The position numbers and the translations under genes were made by a program. A stretch of 64,000 nt of DNA from Owenia fusiformis (Eukaryota; Annelida; Polychaeta; Sabellida; Oweniidae): contig CAIIXF020000335.1 of the NCBI GenBank assembly GCA_903813345.2, positions 24,001-88,000 of the forward strand, given 5' to 3'. The notes below the pieces were generated by a model that saw only the letters and a list, made by a program, of their open reading frames with translations, ran no database searches and had not been told where the DNA came from. Positions 31,575 through 44,114 of this stretch are shown one piece after another; position 1 is the stretch's first letter; the number at the start of each line of letters is the position of its first letter.

Positions 31575-33995
31575 TGAGCGACCAGGGGCCCGACATTTGT
31601 ATTGTATCGCCAGTATGGCAAAGGGACCTGGTCGATATTTTACTTTATATTATACTTACGGAAGAAGCTTATGTTTTCACAAATTCCTGGTTAAAATACT
31701 TCCGGTTTCCTTTAAAATCTCGTTTCAAATCTCGTGAGACTCGAGATTGAAGATCACATGATCATGAGCCCGCGAACATAGTTCGAGGTAGTATATTTGC
31801 AACGTGCTGAGGGACGGACGTGCTCCCATCATGGCTTCAACTTCAACAGCTGAAACTTGGGTAGGCCTAAATAATTACATTCTTTCATACATTCGGTGGC
31901 TTCATAGTTACTTCATTTATTTATGGTCATCTACGTAATGTGAACTTCATTTAGAAAATCATTGGAATTTCTAGCGTTTGGAGTCTACCATTTCAAATTG
32001 CATACAATTTTATAACCCAGTATTTTATTCAATTCATTATACCACGTTGCAAGTATACTCCCCCTTCTATTTATACTCATATTTCTTAGATAGGAGGTCA
32101 TTTATAACTTTGAATACATTTTCGGCTGCAGTGTTCAGGTGTTTAGGCAATGTTTAGTCACTATTGATAAACCATTTTAGGTTTCCAGGTTATATTTCAA
32201 GCCTATGTTTTATTATGCCTTCTGGCGGGTAATTATGCCTTTTGGCGGGTAATTATGGTTTTTGGCGGGAAAATACTACCCTTTGGCGGGCAATTACACC
32301 TTTTTGGCGGGAAAACTTTACCTGCTTTGTCAATCATGTTTGAGGGTACAAATCTTTACTGTTTTTATGGACGTATTATTTCAAAAGCTTATGGGTAAAA
32401 GCCTTATAATTATTGGGGAGAAATTCCTTGCAGTGAGTTGAGTTGTGTTTTCGTGGATAAATTCCTTCATTATGGGTACATTTTATAGATAAAACCTCAT
32501 GTTTTGGTTGGAAATCCTTTCACATTAGACATGGAAATTCACTGTTTTGGGATGGAAAATTACTCATATTTTTGAAAAGGGAAAACGTTCATCTAACATT
32601 TACAATTGTTATTGAGTTAACAGGGATGATAATTTGTCATATTCCTAAGGTGTTATTGACCACTTTCATCAGCCACGTTTTAAGGTTACTCAATTATTAT
32701 TACATTTATAATTCTTTGGAAATCTGGGACCATTTCAAGTTCCCGCCATTTTTGTTAGCCATTTATTGGGTAAAATCTGGGATCATTTCAGGTTCCCGCC
32801 ATTTTTGTTAAGTCATTTTATAAGGGAAATTTTGTAATATTTCAAATCCCCGCCATTTTTACTGGCCATCTATTGGATAATTTATTACAACATTTCTCTC
32901 GGCCATTTTTACTGGACATCTATTGGGAAAATTAATATCACTCCTTTACCACAATTTCTTATTGGACACATTTTGAGAAAACTTTTACTTTTAAGAAACT
33001 TCAATATAAATGGTTTAGTTTCTACTCAAACATAACAATTTCTGTACATATTTAGTTCAACATGATCATATCATACTGTAGAACACACATATTTTAAACC
33101 GCTATTATCACTAGTGATTATTTTACTTCGTTCATTTCACATGTACTTATGTTCGTTCATTTCACATGTACTTATGTTCATTCATTAGAGATCATCCATT
33201 AAGGATGACATGTACATAGTCCACTTATGATCATCCATTAAGGATGACATGTACATAGTCCACTTATGCTCATCCATTAGGAGTAACATGTACTTAGTAA
33301 TTTTACATTCATCCATTAAGGATGACATGCACTTAGCCCTTTTACATTCATCCATTAAGGATGACATGCACTTACCATTTTACACTCATCCATTAAGGAT
33401 GATAACTACTTAGTCATTTTACAATCATCCTTCAAGGACGAGAAACACTTAATCCTAGTCCACTTTTGTTCATCCATTAAGGATGACACGAACTTAGCCC
33501 TTTTTATATTCATCCATTAAGGATGACAACTACTTCATTCATTTGTGTTCATCCATTAGTGATGACAATTACTTGATCTAGTTATTTACATCTATTACGA
33601 ATTATAACTACTTGATTATGTTATGTAAATCCATAAAGGATATCATTTCAACTTGGATCCATTCATTTCCATATAAGTTTATCCATAAAGGATGACTTAT
33701 TTTGTACTTTTATTCATTTGGTATGACCATGACTTTTGATACTTGCCATTTATAACAGGGACTATTTTTCATCAGGTGGTATCCATAAAGGATAACCACT
33801 TGTTTACATCAATAAATACAATTATTGCTAACACCTTTTAATATAATAATAATCATGTGAAATAAAATATATTATTTTAACTTTACCTTACTTATTATGT
33901 ATTTTTATTAATTAGGCATAACACAAGAGGTATTCCTTCCTTTAATAACATTTTATTGATCACTCCACTGTTACATATAGGCCAGGGTTGTTACA
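31575..33995 (+). repeat. 3' LTR of insertion 1 (2421 bp)
   Basis: Starts TGAGCG (one base shorter there than the 5' LTR) and ends GTTACA, followed by the TTGT target duplicate. It carries a private CTCATCC in the minisatellite near 33268. Confidence 0.93.
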
Positions 33996-35041
33996 TTGTT
34001 AACAAAACCCGGCATGAAGTTTGTAGTTTAATGGGACGGTGACTGAGAGGCTAGGGAACACATCAGTGTTGTAACATTCATTCTGAACGTACCACCTTCA
34101 TTTGACGGCTATGAGCGGGTTTGGAGCATACGACCTTGTGCAGCGTGTTATCAAACGTATCATCTATGCAAAAGTAAAAAGGGATTGTGCTTTTAAGTTT
34201 TGATTGTGCCAATCAGAATATGGCTTTCAAACTACGACCATTGACCTTGTGGAAGGTAACAATGATGATACGCAACCAGAGTCCTTAGATTTACCCATTC
34301 ATAGCAGCAACGAGATGGCACTTTTGTTCAACTTTTTATTGAATGCTAAACCGACATTCCAATCGATAATTCTAGCCAGAACTGGCGTGATTTTGCTATA
34401 CAGTTCATCAATTGCTTGATATTTTATGCATTGATCTATTAGTTGAAAACCGTTTGCAACTGAATCACGAAACGTAAACTTGTCTCTCACAACGTGGGAT
34501 GACAACACTTACGTCTGTTCTTCTGATTTTTATATGTCGTAAAAAGATAAAAACGGAGCGTCACCAGCTGATTGCGCTTCTTAATTGATTGTGCTGAATA
34601 CGAAATTCGAACAAACTGATTAACTTTATGGCATATCCTTCCCCTAACCCAGAATGTTTATTTCATCATTAACATCTCTGGTTGTTCTTGTAGACGTTGT
34701 CGTTTTAAGAGAACTATAGTCCCACCAAATCCCGAATTATCTAAATAGAACATAGTTTATATCATAGGCAATGATCGATAGAAATAATTTTTTAAATAAA
34801 GATGGCATGGTAATCGATTTGGGTTTATTTCTAAATTATAATACTGGATTCTGCTGGTGCTGCCATCTTTATCTCGGCCCAGAACCTATGGTTTATATGT
34901 TAGCTACCTATATACCTTCGCTAGTGTCGTGTGTATTCTCATCATTACATTAACATATAGCCCCTCTGTGTTTTGTCAGTAAACACTCTCACCAGTGTGT
35001 ATTCTCAGCATTTCATTACAACCGTGTGTATTGTCAGTGTA
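33996..35041. repeat. H1 repeat unit 8, right part
   Basis: Spacer only. It shares CAACCAGAGTCC, TTTTAAGAGAAC, AACATAGTTT and GCAATGATCG with the right part of unit 13, and has a private ATTGCTTGAT near 34415. No gene is seen. Confidence 0.95.
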
Positions 35042-35311
35042 CACTCTCAACACTTCATTACACCTGTGTGGGTTGCCAGCATATACAGTATTCTTTCCAG
35101 TGTTCATTCTAATAGTTACACCACACCCGTTTCTATTTTAAGCATGCACTCTCTTTCTCTCTCCAGTATGTATCCTTCCTGAAATGTTGTGGTCATGCAT
35201 AGGTTTATATAGAAAATGGCTATCTGACATACCGTGAACGCACAGTCGCACACACCATTATGCACTCGATTAGATATTCATAAACTAATTTCTCTTTTGG
35301 AAGTAATAGTT

Positions 35312-35327
35312 GGCCCTGATAAGGGCC
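35312..35327 (-). promoter_or_regulatory. Histone 3' stem-loop, H1 copy 9
   Basis: Stem GGCCCT/AGGGCC intact although both flanks carry private changes (AGTAATAG, CGTTTGGGGG on the plus strand). Confidence 0.95.
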
Positions 35328-35359
35328 GTTTGGGGGTACAATAAGCAATACTCGAGGCA

Positions 35360-35932
35360 TTACTTCTTTTCTGGTTTCTTTGCTGCAGACTTCTTGGCAG
35401 CGATTTTCTTGGCCGCTGGTTTCTTGGCAGCGGCTTTCTTGGCAGCTGTTTTCTTAGCTGCTGGTTTCTTTGCCTCTTTCTTGGGTGTCTTCGCTTTCTT
35501 TACTTTCTTTGGGGACTTTGATGCTGCAGTCTTTGCGGGTTTCTTAGCTGCCTTCTTGGGAGTCTTCACCTTCTTCACTGGCTTTTTGGCTGCGGGTTTC
35601 TTTGCCTTGACTGGCTTCTTGGCTACCTTTGGTTTCTTGGCTGCCTTTGGCTTCTCTCCGAGCTTGAATGAACCAGATGCGCCAATTCCCTTGCTTTGCT
35701 TGAGAGTGCCTTTCGTCACACCCGCCTTGAGTGCCATCTTCAGATGAGCATTGATAGATGATTCAGCACCGAGACCGTTAAAGTTGGCGATGATGTACTT
35801 CAGAATGGCTATTCTACTGGATCCTGTGCGCTCTTTCAAAGCTCCAATGGCCTGGCTGATCATATCGATGTACTTGGGATGTTCTGCTACCTTGGCGGCC
35901 TTCTTCACTTTAGGAACTGCTGTGGCTGCCAT
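35360..35932 (-). CDS. Histone H1, copy 9, distinct variant (190 aa)
   Basis: Most divergent H1 form here. It has Thr83Ile in the conserved G-T-G-A-S-G-S-F strand of the globular domain, and Val158Ala and Ala188Glu in the C-tail, with several synonymous changes. It keeps Ala12 and Ile60. It is the first H1 beyond insertion 1, and its protein equals copy 14, the first H1 beyond insertion 2. All other features of a replication-type H1 are intact. Confidence 0.98.
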   Translation of the reverse strand: MAATAVPKVKKAAKVAEHPKYIDMISQAIGALKERTGSSRIAILKYIIANFNGLGAESSINAHLKMALKAGVTKGTLKQSKGIGASGSFKLGEKPKAAKKPKVAKKPVKAKKPAAKKPVKKVKTPKKAAKKPAKTAASKSPKKVKKAKTPKKEAKKPAAKKTAAKKAAAKKPAAKKIAAKKSAAKKPEKK

Positions 35933-36122
35933 ACTGATCGATTGTTGATATTTGCGTGTTGCAGAAAGATGCTTCGAAGTTTATCTCAGCTGTACTGATT
36001 GCGTTATAAGATGTATGGATATCTCGGCTCAATTTATTGATAGCGCGCCGACGTAAGAGAACAAACTTCCGGTTTGATCGGCTCAGCCAGCAAAGATACA
36101 ATGGCGAATTATAACTGTGTTT
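35933..36122 (-). promoter_or_regulatory. H1 promoter region, copy 9
   Basis: H1 box at 36116-36122 retained. Several private changes lie between the TATA-like motif and the ATG. Confidence 0.65.
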
Positions 36123-37975
36123 GTTACCATATTTTGGAGCCGTTTTTCAGTGTCTTCTAATGTCGGAGTATAGTCAACAAAACTATGTCATTAAAGGACA
36201 TAAAATTCTCTACAAGATGCACCCGCGTCGCCCTCTTGAAAACTCGATCGAAGCCAAGAAAAAATGAGAAAACTACGAAACGTACACGCTAAAATTCAAA
36301 GATTTCGCAATGAAATTGAAATAAATCAATCAACATGAAGACAAAGTTGTTTCTATTTGAGCTATTTTATGCCTTAAGTTATTATGCGTGCTTTAGAAGT
36401 AAACTTCTCTTCGTACAAGGACATTTTGACGATGAAATCGTCGATTGACTTTCCCTAACTAACACAAATTTTTCGAAGGCAGCCATTTTGAGCGGTTTAG
36501 ATATCAAGGGAAGAATGTTGTTGCAATGTGATATTTTTTGCCATAAATATCGTTTAAAGTTGTGTTTTCATCATGCAAATGATAAGTAGCTGTTTGGATA
36601 CATCATCTTTAAAGATATTTCGAAATGATTCTGTCGTACAATCGAGCACAATTTCGTACTTGTTAACAAAACCCGGCATGAAGTTTGTAGTTTAATGGGA
36701 CGGTGACTGAGAGGCTAGGGAACACATCAGTGTTGTAACATTCATTCTGAACGTACCACCTTCATTTGACGGCTATGAGCGGGTTTGGAGCATACGACCT
36801 TGTGCAGCGTGTTATCAAACGTATCATCTATGCAAAAGTAAAAAGGGATTGTGCTTTTAAGTTTTGATTGTGCCAATCAGAATATGGCTTTCAAACTACG
36901 ACCATTGACCTTGTGGAAGGTAACAATGATGATACGCAACCAAAGTCCTTAGATTTACCCATTCATAGCAGCAACGAGATGGCACTTTTGTTCAACTTTT
37001 TATTGAATGCTAAACCGACATTCCAATCGATAATTCTAGCCAGAACTGGCGTGATTTTGCTATACAGTTCATCAATTGCTGGATATTTTATGCATTGATC
37101 TATTAGTTGAAAACCGTTTGCAACTGAATCACGAAACGTAAACTTGTCTCTCACAACGTGGGATGACAACACTTACGTCTGTTCTTCTGATTTTTATATG
37201 TCGTAAAAAGATAAAAACGGAGCGTCACCAGCTGATTGCGCTTCTTAATTGATTGTGCTGAATACGAAATTCGAACAAACTGATTAACTTTATGGCATAT
37301 CCTTCCCCTAACCCAGAATGTTTATTTCATCATTAACATCTCTGGTTGTTCTTGTAGACGTTGTCGTTTTAACAGAACTATAGTCCCACCAAATCCCGAA
37401 TTATCTAAATAGAACAAAGTTTATATCATAGGCAAAGATCGATAGAAATAATTTTTTAAATAAAGATGGCATGGTAATCGATTTGGGTTTATTTCTAAAT
37501 TATAATACTGGATTCTGCTGGTGCTGCCATCTTTATCTCGGCCCAGAACCTATGGTTTATATGTTAGCTACCTATATACCTTCGCTAGTGTCGTGTGTAT
37601 TCTCATCATTACATTAACATATAGCCCCTCTGTGTTTTGTCAGTAAACACTCTCACCAGTGTGTATTCTCAGCATTTCATTACAACCGTGTGTATTGTCA
37701 GTGTACACTCTCAACACTTCATTACACCTGTGTGGGTTGCCAGCATATACAGTATTCTTTCCAGTATTCATTCTAATAGTTACACCACACCCGTTTCTAT
37801 TTTAAGCATGCACTCTCTTTCTCTCTCCAGTATGTATCCTTCCTGAAATGTTGTGGTCATACATAGGTTTATATAGAAAATGGCTATCTGACATACCGTG
37901 AACGCACAGTTGCACACACTATTATGCACTCGATTAGATATTCATAAACTAATTTCTCTTTTGGATGTAACAGTT

Positions 37976-37991
37976 GGCCCTGATAAGGGCC
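37976..37991 (-). promoter_or_regulatory. Histone 3' stem-loop, H1 copy 10
   Basis: Perfect GGCCCT/AGGGCC stem; the downstream flank has a private change (GGATGTAAC near 37964, plus strand). Confidence 0.95.
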
Positions 37992-38023
37992 GTTTTGGGG
38001 TACAATAAGCAATACTCGAGGCA

Positions 38024-38596
38024 TTACTTCTTTACTGGTTTCTTTGCTGCAGACTTCTTGGCAGCGATTTTCTTGGCCGCTGGTTTCTTGGCAGCGGCTT
38101 TCTTGGCAGCTGTTTTCTTAGCTACTGGTTTCTTTGCCTCTTTCTTGGGTGTCTTCGCTTTCTTTACTTTCTTTGGGGACTTTGATGCTGCAGTCTTTGC
38201 GGGTTTCTTAGCCGCCTTCTTGGGAGTCTTGACCTTCTTCACTGGCTTTTTGGCTGCAGGTTTCTTTGCCTTGACTGGCTTTTTGGCTACCTTTGGTTTC
38301 TTGGCTGCCTTTGGCTTCTCTCCGAGCTTGAATGAACCAGATGCGCCAGTTCCCTTGCTTTGCTTGAGAGTGCCTTTCGTCACACCCGCCTTGAGTGCCA
38401 TCTTCAGATGAGCATTGGTAGATGATTCAGCACCGAGACCGTTAAAGTTGGCGATGATGTACTTCAGAATGGCTATTCTGCTGGATCCTGTGCGCTCTTT
38501 CAAAGCTCCAATGGCCTGGCTGATCATATCGATGTACTTGGGATGTTCTGCTACCTTGGCGGCCTTCTTCACTTTAGGAACTGCTGTGGCTGCCAT
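38024..38596 (-). CDS. Histone H1, copy 10 (190 aa)
   Basis: Common Ala12/Thr60/Val188 protein, identical to copy 6. Full-length frame. Confidence 0.98.
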   Translation of the reverse strand: MAATAVPKVKKAAKVAEHPKYIDMISQAIGALKERTGSSRIAILKYIIANFNGLGAESSTNAHLKMALKAGVTKGTLKQSKGTGASGSFKLGEKPKAAKKPKVAKKPVKAKKPAAKKPVKKVKTPKKAAKKPAKTAASKSPKKVKKAKTPKKEAKKPVAKKTAAKKAAAKKPAAKKIAAKKSAAKKPVKK

Positions 38597-38786
38597 ACTG
38601 ATCGATTGTTGATGTTTGCGAGTTGCAGAAAGATGCTTCGAGGTTTATCTCAGCTGTACTGATTGCGTTATGAGATGTATGGATATCTCGGCTCAATTTA
38701 TTGATAGCGCGCCGACGTAAGAGAACAAACTTCCGGTTTGATCGGCTCAGCCAGCAAAGATACAATGGCGAATTATAACTGTGTTT
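38597..38786 (-). promoter_or_regulatory. H1 promoter region, copy 10
   Basis: H1 box AAACACA at 38780-38786; other motifs as in copy 1. Confidence 0.65.
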
Positions 38787-40639
38787 GTTACCATATTTTG
38801 GAGCCGTTTTTCAGTGTCTTCTAATGTCGGAGTATAGTCAACAAGACTATGTCATTAAAGGACATAAAATTCTCTACAAGATGCACCCGCGTCGCCCTCT
38901 TGAAAACTCGATCGAAGCCAAGAAAAAATGAGAAAACTATGAAATGTACACGCTAAAATTCAAAGATTTCGCAATGAAATTGAAATAAATCAATCAACAT
39001 GAAGACAAAGTTGTTTCTATTTGAGCTATTTTATGAATTAATATATTATGCGTGCTTTAGAAGCAAACTTCTCTTCGTACAAGGACATTTTGACGATGAA
39101 ATCGTCGATTGACTTTCCCTAACTAACACAAATTTTTCGAAGGCAGCCATTTTGAGCGGTTTAGATATCAAGGGAAGAATGTTGTTGCAATGTGATATTT
39201 TTTGCCATAAATATCGTTTAAAGTTGTGTTTTCATCATGCAAATGATAAGTAGCTGTTTGGATACATCATCTTTAAAGATATTTCGAAATGATTCTGTCG
39301 TACAATCGAGCACAATTTCGTACTTGTTAACAAAACCCGGCATGAAGTTTGTAGTTTAATGGGACGGTGACTGAGAGGCTAGGGAACACATCAGTGTTGT
39401 AACATTCATTCTGAACGTACCACCTTCATTTGACGGCTATGAGCGGGTTTGGAGCATACGACCTTGTGCAGCGTGTTATCAAACGTATCATCTATGCAAA
39501 AGTAAAAAGGGATTGTGCTTTTAAGTTTTGATTGTGCCAATCAGAATATGGCTTTCAAACTACGACCATTGACCTTGTGGAAGGTAACAATGATGATACG
39601 CAACCAAAGTCCTTAGATTTACCCATTCATAGCAGCAACGAGATGGCACTTTTGTTCAACTTTTTATTGAATGCTAAACCGACATTCCAATCGATAATTC
39701 TAGCCAGAACTGGCGTGATTTTGCTATACAGTTCATCAATTGCTGGATATTTTATGCATTGATCTATTAGTTGAAAACCGTTTGCAACTGAATCACGAAA
39801 CGTAAACTTGTCTCTCACAACGTGGGATGACAACACTTACGTCTGTTCTACTGATTTTTATATGTCGTAAAAAGATAAAAACGGAGCGTCACCAGCTGAT
39901 TGCGCTTCTTAATTGATTGTGCTGAATACGAAATTCGAACAAACTGATTAACTTTATGGCATATCCTTCCCCTAACCCAGAATGTTTATTTCATCATTAA
40001 CATCTCTGGTTGTTCTTGTAGACGTTGTCGTTTTAACAGAACTATAGTCCCACCAAATCCCGAATTATCTAAATAGAACAAAGTTTATATCATAGGCAAA
40101 GATCGATAGAAATAATTTTTTAAATAAAGATGGCATGGTAATCGATTTGGGTTTATTTCTAAATTATAATACTGGATTCTGCTGGTGCTGCCATCTTTAT
40201 CTCGGCCCAGAACCTATGGTTTATATGTTAGCTACCTATATACCTTCGCTAGTGTCGTGTGTATTCTCATCATTACATTAACATATAGCCCCTCTGTGTT
40301 TTGTCAGTAAACACTCTCACCAGTGTGTATTCTCAGCATTTCATTACAACCGTGTGTATTGTCAGTGTACACTCTCAACACTTCATTACACCTGTGTGGG
40401 TTGCCAGCATATACAGTATTCTTTCCAGTATTCATTCTAATAGTTACACCACACCCGTTTCTATTTTAAGCATGCACTCTCTTTCTCTCTCCAGTATGTA
40501 TCCTTCCTGAAATGTTGTGGTCATACATAGGTTTATATAGAAAATGGCTATCTGACATACCGTGAACGCACAGTTGCACACACTATTATGCACTCGATTA
40601 GATATTCATAAACTAATTTCTCTTTTGGAAGTAACAGTT

Positions 40640-40655
40640 GGCCCTGATAAGGGCC
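40640..40655 (-). promoter_or_regulatory. Histone 3' stem-loop, H1 copy 11
   Basis: Perfect GGCCCT/AGGGCC stem with loop TATC. Confidence 0.95.
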
Positions 40656-40687
40656 GTTTTGGGGTACAATAAGCAATACTCGAGGCA

Positions 40688-41260
40688 TTACTTCTTTACT
40701 GGTTTCTTTGCTGCAGACTTCTTGGCAGCGATTTTCTTGGCCGCTGGTTTCTTGGCAGCGGCTTTCTTGGCAGCTGTTTTCTTAGCTACTGGTTTCTTTG
40801 CCTCTTTCTTGGGTGTCTTCGCTTTCTTTACTTTCTTTGGGGACTTTGATGCTGCAGTCTTTGCGGGTTTCTTAGCCGCCTTCTTGGGAGTCTTGACCTT
40901 CTTCACTGGCTTTTTGGCTGCAGGTTTCTTTGCCTTGACTGGCTTTTTGGCTACCTTTGGTTTCTTGGCTGCCTTTGGCTTCTCTCCGAGCTTGAATGAA
41001 CCAGATGCGCCAGTTCCCTTGCTTTGCTTGAGAGTGCCTTTCGTCACACCCGCCTTGAGTGCCATCTTCAGATGAGCATTGGTAGATGATTCAGCACCGA
41101 GACCGTTAAAGTTGGCGATGATGTACTTCAGAATGGCTATTCTGCTGGATCCTGTGCGCTCTTTCAAAGCTCCAATGGCCTGGCTGATCATATCGATGTA
41201 CTTGGGATGTTCTGCTACCTTGGCGGCCTTCTTCACTTTAGGAACTGCTGTGGCTGCCAT
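40688..41260 (-). CDS. Histone H1, copy 11 (190 aa)
   Basis: Protein identical to copies 6, 7, 10 and 12. Confidence 0.98.
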   Translation of the reverse strand: MAATAVPKVKKAAKVAEHPKYIDMISQAIGALKERTGSSRIAILKYIIANFNGLGAESSTNAHLKMALKAGVTKGTLKQSKGTGASGSFKLGEKPKAAKKPKVAKKPVKAKKPAAKKPVKKVKTPKKAAKKPAKTAASKSPKKVKKAKTPKKEAKKPVAKKTAAKKAAAKKPAAKKIAAKKSAAKKPVKK

Positions 41261-41450
41261 ACTGATCGATTGTTGATGTTTGCGAGTTGCAGAAAGATGC
41301 TTCGAGGTTTATCTCAGCTGTACTGATTGCGTTATGAGATGTATGGATATCTCGGCTCAATTTATTGATAGCGCGCCGACGTAAGAGAACAAACTTCCGG
41401 TTTGATCGGCTCAGCCAGCAAAGATACAATGGCGAATTATAACTGTGTTT
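41261..41450 (-). promoter_or_regulatory. H1 promoter region, copy 11
   Basis: H1 box AAACACA at 41444-41450; other motifs as in copy 1. Confidence 0.65.
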
Positions 41451-43303
41451 GTTACCATATTTTGGAGCCGTTTTTCAGTGTCTTCTAATGTCGGAGTATA
41501 GTCAACAAGACTATGTCATTAAAGGACATAAAATTCTCTACAAGATGCACCCGCGTCGCCCTCTTGAAAACTCGATCGAAGCCAAGAAAAAATGAGAAAA
41601 CTATGAAATGTACACGCTAAAATTCAAAGATTTCGCAATGAAATTGAAATAAATCAATCAACATGAAGACAAAGTTGTTTCTATTTGAGCTATTTTATGA
41701 ATTAATATATTATGCGTGCTTTAGAAGCAAACTTCTCTTCGTACAAGGACATTTTGACGATGAAATCGTCGATTGACTTTCCCTAACTAACACAAATTTT
41801 TCGAAGGCAGCCATTTTGAGCGGTTTAGATATCAAGGGAAGAATGTTGTTGCAATGTGATATTTTTTGCCATAAATATCGTTTAAAGTTGTGTTTTCATC
41901 ATGCAAATGATAAGTAGCTGTTTGGATACATCATCTTTAAAGATATTTCGAAATGATTCTGTCGTACAATCGAGCACAATTTCGTACTTGTTAACAAAAC
42001 CCGGCATGAAGTTTGTAGTTTAATGGGACGGTGACTGAGAGGCTAGGGAACACATCAGTGTTGTAACATTCATTCTGAACGTACCACCTTCATTTGACGG
42101 CTATGAGCGGGTTTGGAGCATACGACCTTGTGCAGCGTGTTATCAAACGTATCATCTATGCAAAAGTAAAAAGGGATTGTGCTTTTAAGTTTTGATTGTG
42201 CCAATCAGAATATGGCTTTCAAACTACGACCATTGACCTTGTGGAAGGTAACAATGATGATACGCAACCAAAGTCCTTAGATTTACCCATTCATAGCAGC
42301 AACGAGATGGCACTTTTGTTCAACTTTTTATTGAATGCTAAACCGACATTCCAATCGATAATTCTAGCCAGAACTGGCGTGATTTTGCTATACAGTTCAT
42401 CAATTGCTGGATATTTTATGCATTGATCTATTAGTTGAAAACCGTTTGCAACTGAATCACGAAACGTAAACTTGTCTCTCACAACGTGGGATGACAACAC
42501 TTACGTCTGTTCTACTGATTTTTATATGTCGTAAAAAGATAAAAACGGAGCGTCACCAGCTGATTGCGCTTCTTAATTGATTGTGCTGAATACGAAATTC
42601 GAACAAACTGATTAACTTTATGGCATATCCTTCCCCTAACCCAGAATGTTTATTTCATCATTAACATCTCTGGTTGTTCTTGTAGACGTTGTCGTTTTAA
42701 CAGAACTATAGTCCCACCAAATCCCGAATTATCTAAATAGAACAAAGTTTATATCATAGGCAAAGATCGATAGAAATAATTTTTTAAATAAAGATGGCAT
42801 GGTAATCGATTTGGGTTTATTTCTAAATTATAATACTGGATTCTGCTGGTGCTGCCATCTTTATCTCGGCCCAGAACCTATGGTTTATATGTTAGCTACC
42901 TATATACCTTCGCTAGTGTCGTGTGTATTCTCATCATTACATTAACATATAGCCCCTCTGTGTTTTGTCAGTAAACACTCTCACCAGTGTGTATTCTCAG
43001 CATTTCATTACAACCGTGTGTATTGTCAGTGTACACTCTCAACACTTCATTACACCTGTGTGGGTTGCCAGCATATACAGTATTCTTTCCAGTATTCATT
43101 CTAATAGTTACACCACACCCGTTTCTATTTTAAGCATGCACTCTCTTTCTCTCTCCAGTATGTATCCTTCCTGAAATGTTGTGGTCATACATAGGTTTAT
43201 ATAGAAAATGGCTATCTGACATACCGTGAACGCACAGTTGCACACACTATTATGCACTCGATTAGATATTCATAAACTAATTTCTCTTTTGGAAGTAACA
43301 GTT

Positions 43304-43319
43304 GGCCCTGATAAGGGCC
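43304..43319 (-). promoter_or_regulatory. Histone 3' stem-loop, H1 copy 12
   Basis: Perfect GGCCCT/AGGGCC stem with loop TATC. Confidence 0.95.
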
Positions 43320-43351
43320 GTTTTGGGGTACAATAAGCAATACTCGAGGCA

Positions 43352-43924
43352 TTACTTCTTTACTGGTTTCTTTGCTGCAGACTTCTTGGCAGCGATTTTC
43401 TTGGCCGCTGGTTTCTTGGCAGCGGCTTTCTTGGCAGCTGTTTTCTTAGCTACTGGTTTCTTTGCCTCTTTCTTGGGTGTCTTCGCTTTCTTTACTTTCT
43501 TTGGGGACTTTGATGCTGCAGTCTTTGCGGGTTTCTTAGCCGCCTTCTTGGGAGTCTTGACCTTCTTCACTGGCTTTTTGGCTGCAGGTTTCTTTGCCTT
43601 GACTGGCTTTTTGGCTACCTTTGGTTTCTTGGCTGCCTTTGGCTTCTCTCCGAGCTTGAATGAACCAGATGCGCCAGTTCCCTTGCTTTGCTTGAGAGTG
43701 CCTTTCGTCACACCCGCCTTGAGTGCCATCTTCAGATGAGCATTGGTAGATGATTCAGCACCGAGACCGTTAAAGTTGGCGATGATGTACTTCAGAATGG
43801 CTATTCTGCTGGATCCTGTGCGCTCTTTCAAAGCTCCAATGGCCTGGCTGATCATATCGATGTACTTGGGATGTTCTGCTACCTTGGCGGCCTTCTTCAC
43901 TTTAGGAACTGCTGTGGCTGCCAT
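43352..43924 (-). CDS. Histone H1, copy 12 (190 aa)
   Basis: Protein identical to copies 6, 7, 10 and 11. Confidence 0.98.
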   Translation of the reverse strand: MAATAVPKVKKAAKVAEHPKYIDMISQAIGALKERTGSSRIAILKYIIANFNGLGAESSTNAHLKMALKAGVTKGTLKQSKGTGASGSFKLGEKPKAAKKPKVAKKPVKAKKPAAKKPVKKVKTPKKAAKKPAKTAASKSPKKVKKAKTPKKEAKKPVAKKTAAKKAAAKKPAAKKIAAKKSAAKKPVKK

Positions 43925-44114
43925 ACTGATCGATTGTTGATGTTTGCGAGTTGCAGAAAGATGCTTCGAGGTTTATCTCAGCTGTACTGATTGCGTTATG
44001 AGATGTATGGATATCTCGGCTCAATTTATTGATAGCGCGCCGACGTAAGAGAACAAACTTCCGGTTTGATCGGCTCAGCCAGCAAAGATACAATGGCGAA
44101 TTATAACTGTGTTT
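43925..44114 (-). promoter_or_regulatory. H1 promoter region, copy 12
   Basis: H1 box AAACACA at 44108-44114; other motifs as in copy 1. Confidence 0.65.

Larger units (their letters stand above)
26128..33995 (+). mobile_element. Non-autonomous LTR retrotransposon (LARD-like), insertion 1
   Basis: LTRs at 26128-28548 and 31575-33995, 2421 bp each, with TG...CA ends, flank a 3026-bp interior. The 4-bp target duplication is TTGT (26124-26127 and 33996-33999; 5 bp TTGTT is equally compatible). Primer-binding site and purine-rich tract are in place. The interior keeps a gag-like frame with stops, a protease remnant, tandem repeats and hairpins, but no RT, RNase H or integrase. At most positions the LTRs agree. 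I noticed about four differences (TGTAGC/TGAGC, ATGAC/ATTAC, a T-run length, CTTATCC/CTCATCC), so the insertion is young. Nothing recognisable was found in 30167-30540 or 30925-31279. Mobilisation must rely on an autonomous relative. Confidence 0.93.
35042..37705. repeat. H1 repeat unit 9
   Basis: Carries many variants shared only with unit 14: GGTCATGCATAG near 35193, CACAGTCGCACACACC near 35242, TGCCTTAAGTT near 36370 and GAAGTAAAC near 36397. From about 36500 onward its spacer returns to the common form, whereas unit 14 does not. Confidence 0.95.
37706..40369. repeat. H1 repeat unit 10
   Basis: Common form, nearly the same as units 6, 11 and 12; private GGATGTAAC near 37964. Confidence 0.95.
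40370..43033. repeat. H1 repeat unit 11
   Basis: Common form with the GTTCTACTG marker near 42510; I noticed no private variant. Confidence 0.95.
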
